This document shows, one piece after another, positions 15,404-21,899 of a stretch of DNA of 22,837 nucleotides. Source of the DNA: an uncultured Selenomonadaceae bacterium (GTDB lineage Bacteria > Bacillota > Negativicutes > Selenomonadales > Selenomonadaceae); the NCBI GenBank assembly GCA_905233325.1, contig CAJODU010000017.1:1-22837 (forward strand), read 5' to 3'. The translations under genes were made by a program, and so were the position numbers. The notes under the pieces were generated by a model. That model had not been told where the DNA came from and made no database searches. It saw nothing but the letters and a program-made list of their open reading frames with translations. Each line of letters begins with the position of its first letter. Position 1 is the first letter of the stretch.

Positions 15404-16696
15404 ATGATGAGAGAGATATTCAAAGCCAAGCGAGGTTTGCACGGTGAAATAACGATTCCCGGGGACAAGTCAATCAGCCACAGAAGTATCATGATTTCAA
15501 GCCTTGCTGATACTCCCGTTGAGGTGACAAACTTCCTCAAGGGTGCGGACTGCCTGTCAACTATCGCTTGTATGAAGGCTATGGGCGTTGATATTGAAGA
15601 GAATGGAGGCAAAATATTAGTCAAGGGCAATGGTCTTCACGGTCTCAAGGAACCTGCAAGTATTCTTGACGCCGGCAATTCAGGAACAACTTTGAGATTG
15701 TTAATGGGGTTGCTTTCGCCACAAAATTTTTTGACAACATTCACAGGTGACAGCTCACTTCAACAACGCCCCATGGGCAGAGTGATCAAGCCGCTGACGA
15801 TGATGGGAGCAAAGATCGTCGGACGCAATCAAAACAAAAATCTGCCGATAACAATCATACCGGCAGAGCAAAAGTTAAAAGGTATAACATATCAAATGCC
15901 CGTTGCAAGTGCACAGGTTAAATCGGCAATCATTCTTGCCGGTCTATATGCAGACGGTGTGACTGCGATTGTCGAACCCTATCCCTCACGCGACCACACC
16001 GAGAAGATGTTGACAGCCTTCGGCACAAATATCGAAAAAAACGGCAATGAAATCAAAATCACTCCCATTGACAAGCTCACCGCTCCGCAATCAATCGAGG
16101 TGCCGGGTGACATAAGTTCCGCCGCCTATTGGATTGTTCTCGCTTCGATCCTCAAAGACAGCGATGTCATCATCAAGAATGTCGGTATCAACGAGACGCG
16201 GACGGGTATCATTGATGTTATGCGGCAGATGGGCGCGAAGATAGATTTCATCAACGAGAGGGTGAGCGGCGGCGAGAGATCTGCTGATATTCGCGTCGTC
16301 TACAGTGAGTTGCACGGCACGACCTTTGGCGATGAGATGATTCCGCGACTGATTGATGAGATCCCTGCGATTGCCGTTGCGGCTGCCTTCGCTGAAGGTG
16401 ATACCGTCATAAATAATGTTGGTGAGCTGCGTGTCAAGGAGACTGACAGACTCAAGTCTATCGTTGACGAATACAATAAAATAGCCGCCGGTGCATTTGA
16501 GGCGACTGAGGACAGTTTAATCATTCACGGCGTTCACGACTTCACTAAAGCCGAGTGCAAAACCTTCAACGACCACAGAATGGCAATGTCTCTGGCGATC
16601 TTCGGTGCTGCGGCTGAAGGTGTGGTGATAGATAATCCCGATTGCGTCAATATCTCATACCCCACCTTCTACGATACCTTATTTGGAGATACCTAA
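15404..16696 (+). CDS. aroA: 3-phosphoshikimate 1-carboxyvinyltransferase (EPSP synthase)
   Basis: A 430-residue enzyme of the shikimate pathway that joins PEP to shikimate-3-phosphate to form EPSP. Motifs in order: PGDKSISHRS with Lys22, DAGNSGTTLRLLMGLL, RPMGRVIKPL, RDHTEKML, VKETDRL and DHRMAMSLAIFG. The pattern is closest to the Bacillus-type enzymes. ATG 15404 and ATG 15407 are both possible; the first is taken. The gene follows the lipoprotein gene directly, and its last 18 bases overlap the convergent amidohydrolase gene. No other aro genes are in the window. Confidence 0.95.
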   Translation: MMREIFKAKRGLHGEITIPGDKSISHRSIMISSLADTPVEVTNFLKGADCLSTIACMKAMGVDIEENGGKILVKGNGLHGLKEPASILDAGNSGTTLRLLMGLLSPQNFLTTFTGDSSLQQRPMGRVIKPLTMMGAKIVGRNQNKNLPITIIPAEQKLKGITYQMPVASAQVKSAIILAGLYADGVTAIVEPYPSRDHTEKMLTAFGTNIEKNGNEIKITPIDKLTAPQSIEVPGDISSAAYWIVLASILKDSDVIIKNVGINETRTGIIDVMRQMGAKIDFINERVSGGERSADIRVVYSELHGTTFGDEMIPRLIDEIPAIAVAAAFAEGDTVINNVGELRVKETDRLKSIVDEYNKIAAGAFEATEDSLIIHGVHDFTKAECKTFNDHRMAMSLAIFGAAAEGVVIDNPDCVNISYPTFYDTLFGDT

Positions 16697-17527
16697 CAGG
16701 CGCACAGCATTTCCGCCAAGGATTTTAGCCTTGTCCTCTTCGTTGATGGGCAGGGCTTTAATAAATTCTATTGAATCACTCTGAGCACTCCAAGGACTGT
16801 CCGTCCCGAAGAGTATCCTGTCAACACCGAACGCCTCGACCATCTCCACAAACTTTTCAGCGTTGAGCATGACAAGCTCTTCCGCCCTCCAAGTACTGTC
16901 AGGACGCGGTGTAATGGTACCGGTGGAGAAAGCGGTATCAATATAGATCTGTGTATCCGAAAGATATTTCGCCGCCTCTTCCCAATTCATATGAGCCGCC
17001 ACAAGTTTGAAATTGCCGATCTCCTCAACAACATGCCGCAACATCTTAGGAGAGCAGCGGACAACACCCGGAAAACCAATATCCAGACCGGAGTGAGTGA
17101 CGACGATTAAATCCAGCTCCGCCGCCCGTTCAAAGATTCTCAAATACTTCACGTCGTCAATGTCAGTGTCCTGATAGACGGGGTGTATTTTTATACCCTT
17201 GAATCCGTTGCTTTTGAGTCTGCTCAATTCTTGCAAAAAATTTTCATAGTCGGGATGCATACAGCCGAAAGATAATATACCCTCTTGAAAATGTTTATCA
17301 TTGAGATTGTAGGAGGCGTCGTTGACCTTCTCGACTTGGTGAGGATTAGTCGCAACAGGCAGAATGACGGAACTATCAACGCCGCCGCTGTGCATACCTT
17401 CAATCAGTCCGCTCAATGTGCCGTCCGAGAAAGCAACCGACTTGCTCGTCCGACTCAGCTTGTCAATGACAGCAACCGCCATCTTGTCGGGGAATATGTG
17501 GGTGTGCATATCAATTATCATAGACAT
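16679..17527 (-). CDS. Amidohydrolase-2 family metal-dependent hydrolase
   Basis: A 282-residue TIM-barrel protein of the amidohydrolase_2 family. DMHTHIFPDK at the N-terminus gives the HxH metal ligands (His8, His10). GIKIHPVYQ, VVTHSG, LVAAHMNWEE and LFGTDSPW supply further expected metal or acid/base residues (His, His, His, Asp). Family members include decarboxylases and hydrolases of cyclic or aromatic acids; the substrate cannot be deduced. GAGGAGT lies just before ATG 17527; a second ATG six bases later would have better spacing. It is the last gene in the minus-strand unit after exonuclease III (12-base gap). Confidence 0.82.
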   Translation of the reverse strand: MSMIIDMHTHIFPDKMAVAVIDKLSRTSKSVAFSDGTLSGLIEGMHSGGVDSSVILPVATNPHQVEKVNDASYNLNDKHFQEGILSFGCMHPDYENFLQELSRLKSNGFKGIKIHPVYQDTDIDDVKYLRIFERAAELDLIVVTHSGLDIGFPGVVRCSPKMLRHVVEEIGNFKLVAAHMNWEEAAKYLSDTQIYIDTAFSTGTITPRPDSTWRAEELVMLNAEKFVEMVEAFGVDRILFGTDSPWSAQSDSIEFIKALPINEEDKAKILGGNAVRLLGISK

Positions 17528-17539
17528 TTTGACTCCTCG

Positions 17540-18364
17540 TTAAAATATTTTCAGAGTGACGGGACAATGATCACTGCCCATAATACTACTTTCAATCGTT
17601 GCCTCGACAATTTGATTTTTGATTCTTTCGGAGACGAGAAAGTAATCTATCCTCCAGCCGGAATTATTCACCCTTGCCTTGCGGAGATATGACCACCAAG
17701 TATAAGCCCCAACTTTGTCGGGATAGATCATTCTGAAACTGTCGACAAAGCCGGCATTGAGCAGTTCGGTGAACTTGCCGCGCTCTTCGTCAGTGAACCC
17801 GTTGGAATGATGATTAGTTGAGGGATTTTTGAGATCTATTTCGTTGTGGGCGACATTCAAGTCACCGCAAACGATAACGGGCTTATTGAGGTCAAGTGAG
17901 TGGAGGTAACCCCTGAAGTCGTCGTCCCATTTCATTCTGTAGTCAAGCCGCTCCAACTGCTGGCGAGAGTTGGGAACATAGACGTTGACAAAGTAGAAGT
18001 CCTCAAACTCCAGCGTAATTACTCTTCCCTCGTGATCGTGTTCGTCAATACCTATTCCTTGAGTGATGTTGAGCGGCTCTATGCGTGTAAATATCGCTGT
18101 GCCGGAATAGCCCTTCTTTTCGGCACTGTTCCAGACTTGCTTGTAGCCGACGGTCTCAATGATTGCTTGTTCCGGCTGCATCTTCGTCTCTTGAATGGCA
18201 AATATATCAGCATTTAAACTTTTGAAAGAGGCCATAAAATCTTTCTTCAAGCAAGCCCGCAAGCCGTTGACATTCCATGATACAAATTTTTTGGTTTGTT
18301 GAAGTTTTGAATCTTCGTTAAAATGTTTTGTACGAAGAAAATCAGAATTATTCTCAAATGTCAC
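17540..18364 (-). CDS. xth: Exodeoxyribonuclease III / AP endonuclease with N-terminal extension
   Basis: A 274-residue base-excision-repair enzyme that cleaves abasic sites and removes 3' blocking groups. All active-site positions are present: Asn31 (SWNVNG), Glu59 (QETK), Tyr129 (YVPNS), Asp168 and Asn170 (GDLNVAH), Asp240 (RIDYF), and Asp265-His266 (SDHCP). The family usually begins MKFVSWNVNG; here 25 polar residues precede the equivalent point, with no internal ATG, GTG or TTG in frame to shorten it. GTG 18364 has GAGGTGG four bases upstream. It lies nine bases after a degenerate paralogue. Confidence 0.93.
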   Translation of the reverse strand: MTFENNSDFLRTKHFNEDSKLQQTKKFVSWNVNGLRACLKKDFMASFKSLNADIFAIQETKMQPEQAIIETVGYKQVWNSAEKKGYSGTAIFTRIEPLNITQGIGIDEHDHEGRVITLEFEDFYFVNVYVPNSRQQLERLDYRMKWDDDFRGYLHSLDLNKPVIVCGDLNVAHNEIDLKNPSTNHHSNGFTDEERGKFTELLNAGFVDSFRMIYPDKVGAYTWWSYLRKARVNNSGWRIDYFLVSERIKNQIVEATIESSIMGSDHCPVTLKIF

Positions 18365-18373
18365 TTTGCCACC

Positions 18374-19048
18374 TCAAATCTCAATATTCAGGGTAATGGG
18401 TCGATGATTGCCGCCGAGGATCTCTTCCTCAATGGTCGCAGCCTTTACCCTATCTTTTAAATCACCACTGACGAAAAAATAATCCATACGCCTGTCAAAA
18501 TTCCTGCCAATCCTCTTATAGGTGTAGGCTTCTTCTTCATTCGGGTGAAGTTCGTTGAATGTATCTACATAGCCTGTCTTTAAAAGATTTCTCATCACAA
18601 GAGCATCTTCCGGCGGAATATCAGTATTATTCGACATGACATTAAAAGTGCCGCCAATCACAACCGGCTTGATTTGACTTATTTTTATCATGAAACGCCG
18701 AAAAACCTTGAACCACTCGATATAATCTTCAGAGCCGAAGTGGAAAAGCAAGGGAGCCTCAAGGTTGACAAATAGAAATTTATCAAAATCCAATGTCATA
18801 GTGCGGCCGTCAAAATCTATGCTCATCATTTTGAAGTCACGACGACGAGTAAATAACGCCATACCATAGCCGATATTATTCCAAATTTGCAGATATTCCG
18901 ATAAATCCTCAACCATATCCTCAGGTAGTTTACCTCTAGCAGGTCTTAATTCCTGGAAAGCTATAATATCAGGATTTATTTCCAGCAGTGGAATGAGGTC
19001 AACATTTTCTATACTTTTGCGATTTACATTCCAAGATATAAACTTCAT
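18374..19048 (-). CDS. Divergent exonuclease III paralogue, probably catalytically dead
   Basis: A 224-residue protein clearly related to the next gene's exonuclease III (KFISWNVNR, FQELRP, RRMDYFFVSGDLKDRV, ITLNIEI) but about 25 residues shorter than that enzyme's conserved part. Several catalytic positions differ. The YVPNS tyrosine region reads LEAPLL near 96-101. GDLNV is GTFNV, so the key Asp becomes Thr134. SDHCP is GNHRP, with Asp replaced by Asn214 while His215 remains. Glu33, Asn7, Asn136 and Asp189 are kept. The frame is uninterrupted and has its own promoter and an AGGAG 11 bases before the ATG, so it looks maintained rather than decaying. A structural or DNA-binding partner role is inference; residual phosphodiesterase activity is not excluded. 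Confidence 0.8.
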   Translation of the reverse strand: MKFISWNVNRKSIENVDLIPLLEINPDIIAFQELRPARGKLPEDMVEDLSEYLQIWNNIGYGMALFTRRRDFKMMSIDFDGRTMTLDFDKFLFVNLEAPLLFHFGSEDYIEWFKVFRRFMIKISQIKPVVIGGTFNVMSNNTDIPPEDALVMRNLLKTGYVDTFNELHPNEEEAYTYKRIGRNFDRRMDYFFVSGDLKDRVKAATIEEEILGGNHRPITLNIEI

Positions 19049-19084
19049 AAAATCGAAATCTCCTATCCCTGCAAATTTGACTTT

Positions 19085-19113
19085 ATTTTATCATTAAGGC
19101 GAATCAATTTCAA
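19085..19113 (-). promoter_or_regulatory. Promoter for the exonuclease III-amidohydrolase unit
   Basis: On the minus strand TTGAAA (19113-19108) and TAAAAT (19090-19085) are separated by 17 bases, each five of six to consensus. It is about 37 bases before the paralogue start and about 26 bases from the hexokinase promoter, which faces the other way. Confidence 0.65.
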
Positions 19114-19139
19114 TGTTCAACAAAAAAATTTAAAAAATT

Positions 19140-19168
19140 TTGCCAAAATTCAAAAACAATGATATAAT
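19140..19168 (+). promoter_or_regulatory. Strong promoter for hexokinase
   Basis: TTGCCA (19140-19145, five of six) and a perfect TATAAT (19163-19168) are exactly 17 bases apart, about 40 bases before the ATG. This is the best promoter match in the window and suggests high expression. No catabolite-response site was evident. Confidence 0.75.
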
Positions 19169-19208
19169 AAATTATTATCACAATTCGAGTGAGAGGAGCA
19201 GTGTTATT

Positions 19209-20522
19209 ATGGCGTTAGACAGACAGTTACTTCAATCAATCATCAAAGAATTTACCGTAGATGCGGAACAACTCAGGGAGATTGCCGCAAACTTCAGGCA
19301 GGATTTAAAGCTGGGTCTCAATGATCCCGAAAATTCATCTCTCCGTATGCTTAAATCTTATGTCGGACTTCCCACCGGCAAGGAGACGGGCGAATATCTT
19401 GCATTAGATTTCGGCGGCACTAATGTCCGTGTTTCTCGTATCAAACTTCAAGGTTCCGGCAGGTTTGATGTCACCAAAAAAGTCGGCAAGCCGCTCATTC
19501 TGCCCGGTTCTTATGATTATGTTGGCGTCGGCTCTAAAGCTGATGATATGTTTGATTTCTTGGCAGGGCTTATTGATGAGGCTATCGACAAAGATCACGA
19601 GACAAAGTTTTATCTCGGTCACACTTTCAGCTTTCCCTCAAATCAAACAGATCTCTACAATGCCAGTCTGATTATCTGGACTAAAGAATTTGCAACCGCG
19701 GGCGTTGAAGGTGAAGTTGTCAACGATCTGCTTAAAGCTGCACTGGCTCGCCGTGAGATAAACAATGTTGAACCGATTTCCGTTATCAATGACACCGTCG
19801 CTGTCCTTTTGAGTGCTGCTTATCAAAATGCCGATACTTACATAGGCTCAATCTACGCCACCGGTCAAAATAACTGCTATCTTGAATCAACAGTCAAAGA
19901 CCCTGAAAATGTCGGCGTTGGCGGAATGATACTCAACCTTGAGAGCGGTGGATTTTCTAAACTCACTCCTAATCGTTTCGATATAGAGTTTGACGAATCC
20001 TCCGAAAAGCCGGGTGAGCAGCGTCTTGAGAAAATGGTATCCGGCCGCTATCTCGGTGTACTTTTCGGGATGGCACTTTCTGAACTTTTCGGCGAGAAAG
20101 GCAAGAATTATGGATTTACTGCCATTGATATGTCCGGCATTTTGATTGATAACAGTGTTGACGGCGACAGAATTGCGGCGATTATCAAGGATAAAACTGA
20201 CAAAAATATTGACTCTGAAGAGGCAAAGAAGATCAAGGAACTCGCCACGGCGATTGTTGTCCGCTCCGCCAGGATTGTTACGGCAACTTATGTCGGTATC
20301 ATTTGGCAGCGTACAGGCAGCGGCAAGATCAATAAACAGCACATTGCCGTTGATGGTTCCGTCTACGAAAAAATGCCGCTTGTCAAGGAAAATATCAATC
20401 GCGCCCTTGTTGAGCTTCTCGGTGACGAGGCAGAGAAAGTTACCACAATTCTTGATACAGGCGGCAGCGGTCTCGGTGCAGCCATCTCCGCCGCTATGGC
20501 ATCCAATCATGCTACTGCTTAG
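19209..20522 (+). CDS. Eukaryotic-type hexokinase
   Basis: A 437-residue sugar kinase of the hexokinase_1/hexokinase_2 fold rather than the ROK glucokinase family usual in Firmicutes. LALDFGGTNVRVS (about 64-76) is the first phosphate loop. LGHTFSFPSNQ (136-146) and LIIWTKEF (154-161) match the sugar-binding region of eukaryotic hexokinases. INDTVAVLLS (193-202) holds the catalytic Asp195, and YIGSIYATGQNNCYLE and LESGGF follow. Near the C-terminus, VDGSVYEKMP and DTGGSGLGAA are the adenosine and second phosphate motifs. It should phosphorylate glucose or another hexose with ATP in the cytoplasm. ATG 19209 follows GAGGAG by ten bases; upstream in-frame codons overlap the promoter. It is monocistronic, with its own promoter and terminator. 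Confidence 0.9.
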   Translation: MALDRQLLQSIIKEFTVDAEQLREIAANFRQDLKLGLNDPENSSLRMLKSYVGLPTGKETGEYLALDFGGTNVRVSRIKLQGSGRFDVTKKVGKPLILPGSYDYVGVGSKADDMFDFLAGLIDEAIDKDHETKFYLGHTFSFPSNQTDLYNASLIIWTKEFATAGVEGEVVNDLLKAALARREINNVEPISVINDTVAVLLSAAYQNADTYIGSIYATGQNNCYLESTVKDPENVGVGGMILNLESGGFSKLTPNRFDIEFDESSEKPGEQRLEKMVSGRYLGVLFGMALSELFGEKGKNYGFTAIDMSGILIDNSVDGDRIAAIIKDKTDKNIDSEEAKKIKELATAIVVRSARIVTATYVGIIWQRTGSGKINKQHIAVDGSVYEKMPLVKENINRALVELLGDEAEKVTTILDTGGSGLGAAISAAMASNHATA

Positions 20523-20555
20523 GTTGTAACGTCGAATCATAAACGAATATATATT

Positions 20556-20599
20556 AAAAAACTCTCGAATGGACTCAGTCTCCAAACGAGAGTTTTTTT
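20556..20599 (+). terminator. Rho-independent terminator after hexokinase
   Basis: CTCTCG (20562-20567) pairs with CGAGAG (20587-20592), extended by six A-T pairs from the flanking A run and T run. The 19-base loop contains GACT/AGTC, which can pair internally. Seven T follow. Confidence 0.85.
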
Positions 20600-20669
20600 A
20601 TTAAATGACGTTAGTCCCTAAAATAATCTAAGAGCTTTCACATAATTTTTTATCACAGTGTAAAAAATT

Positions 20670-20697
20670 TTGAACATTTGATTTGATAAGATAGTAT
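20670..20697 (+). promoter_or_regulatory. Possible promoter for the tail cassette
   Basis: TTGAAC (20670-20675) and TAGTAT (20692-20697) are 16 bases apart, each four of six to consensus. It is the best candidate between the hexokinase terminator and the 35-codon gene; otherwise this A/T-rich gap shows nothing. Confidence 0.33.
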
Positions 20698-20735
20698 TGA
20701 AAAAATTTTTGGAGCAACAAAAAGGAGTTACCACC

Positions 20736-20843
20736 ATGTGTCAAGAAAATATTAATGAATTGGAAGTGGAAAGTATTAATGATTATTTTGATCATGGGAA
20801 GAATGACATAATTTTTGAAAGGTATAAAAATTATTTTTCTTGA
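20736..20843 (+). CDS. Small 35-residue protein, unrecognised
   Basis: ATG 20736 to TGA 20841-20843. The evidence is mainly the excellent ribosome binding site AAAGGAG eight bases upstream and its position 21 bases before the next gene's start. The product is acidic, beginning MCQENINELEVESINDYF and ending in an aromatic, basic stretch FERYKNYFS. It has no signal peptide or membrane segment, and I recognise no family. It could be a leader peptide, a small partner of the nuclease-fold protein, or the remnant of a longer gene. Base use is as A/T-rich as the two genes after it. Confidence 0.5.
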   Translation: MCQENINELEVESINDYFDHGKNDIIFERYKNYFS

Positions 20844-20864
20844 AAATTATAGGAGTTGATTAGC

Positions 20865-21878
20865 TTGAAAGAAACTAATTTATTTCGCTACGCTACAAGC
20901 GAACTTTCGCAGGACGCTTTTATTTGCTGGCTGTTGTCTCATGCAAAAATTGAGAACCAAAATAAAAATACTGAAATAACGCAATGTGCCGTTGATTTTC
21001 TTCATGCAATCCCTCAATTAAGTAAAGTCAAAGATATAGCAGAAATTCAACGTCAATATAGTGTTGGCAATGTACGGATTGATATTTTGCTGACGATTGA
21101 TAATTATAAAATCATTATCGAAGATAAAATTTTTAGTGAGGCAACAGATTCGCAGATTCAAGCTCAAAAAAATGCGCTTGTTGCTGAAGGTATTGCGGCA
21201 AGTCAAATAATTTGCGTTTTTTATAAAACAGTTGAGCAATGGTATAAGCCTAAAGCAGCAGACAAAATTTTTTCTCGTTCAGAACTGCTTGCGATTTTCA
21301 ACAAATACAAAGATAGAATTAACAGTGATATTTTTACTGATTATGTTGATTATCTTGAGAATTTTAATCAAGAAGAAAATTTGTATAATACTTTGCCAAT
21401 AGCTGAATGGTGGAGTATGCCATATACGGGATTTTTTAAACATCTCATAGATACAAAAGCCGTATCAAAAGAAAATTGGTGGGGTTATGTAAAAAGAGGC
21501 AGAAAAAAAGGCGGTGGAGGATTTAACTGCTTGTGTTGGTATCCATTGAACAATGCCGAACTTGACCAAATAGGTTTGACGGAAGATTATTGCGATGAGT
21601 GCAAACTTCAAATTGAAAATAATAAAATCGCAGTAAAAATGAGTGCAGATGGTGAGGCATACGACAAAGAAAAAGTAAACTATGCGCGTCAAAAAATTCT
21701 TGCGTATTTTCAAAGTTGTATTCCAAATTTTGAAAAGCCTGCGCGTCAAGTATTCGCAAACTGGATGACTGTCGGATACATTGAGTATGACGAAAAAAAT
21801 TTTGCTGAAAAAATTAAGTTGATGAACGACACGTTTTTTGCAATGAAAACAAATTTTAAACTTGTGCCTATGCATTGA
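20865..21878 (+). CDS. PD-(D/E)XK nuclease-superfamily protein
   Basis: A 337-residue protein whose N-terminus resembles a PD-(D/E)XK-like family of unknown function (PF14281 type): NLFRYATSELSQDAFICWLL (5-24). Asp73 in VRIDILL and Glu86-x-Lys88 in IIIEDKI make the D...ExK active-site pattern, followed by a Gln-rich helix SQIQAQKN (97-104). The second half (about 175-337) shows basic KRGRKKGGGG and conserved-looking Trp residues but no domain I can name. Relatives are often found in defence or mobile regions; the actual role is unknown. TTG 20865 is chosen because AGGAG (20851-20855) is nine bases upstream; the in-frame TTG at 20856 abuts that site. Codons are more A/T-rich than in the housekeeping genes, suggesting acquisition. 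Confidence 0.75.
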   Translation: MKETNLFRYATSELSQDAFICWLLSHAKIENQNKNTEITQCAVDFLHAIPQLSKVKDIAEIQRQYSVGNVRIDILLTIDNYKIIIEDKIFSEATDSQIQAQKNALVAEGIAASQIICVFYKTVEQWYKPKAADKIFSRSELLAIFNKYKDRINSDIFTDYVDYLENFNQEENLYNTLPIAEWWSMPYTGFFKHLIDTKAVSKENWWGYVKRGRKKGGGGFNCLCWYPLNNAELDQIGLTEDYCDECKLQIENNKIAVKMSADGEAYDKEKVNYARQKILAYFQSCIPNFEKPARQVFANWMTVGYIEYDEKNFAEKIKLMNDTFFAMKTNFKLVPMH

Positions 21879-21899
21879 ATAAAAAATTGGAGTGAAATT

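Noticed and set aside
19887..20585. 232-codon minus-strand open frame opposite hexokinase
   Set aside because: Hexokinase motifs are unambiguous on the plus strand; the antisense frame shows no family features and crosses the terminator.
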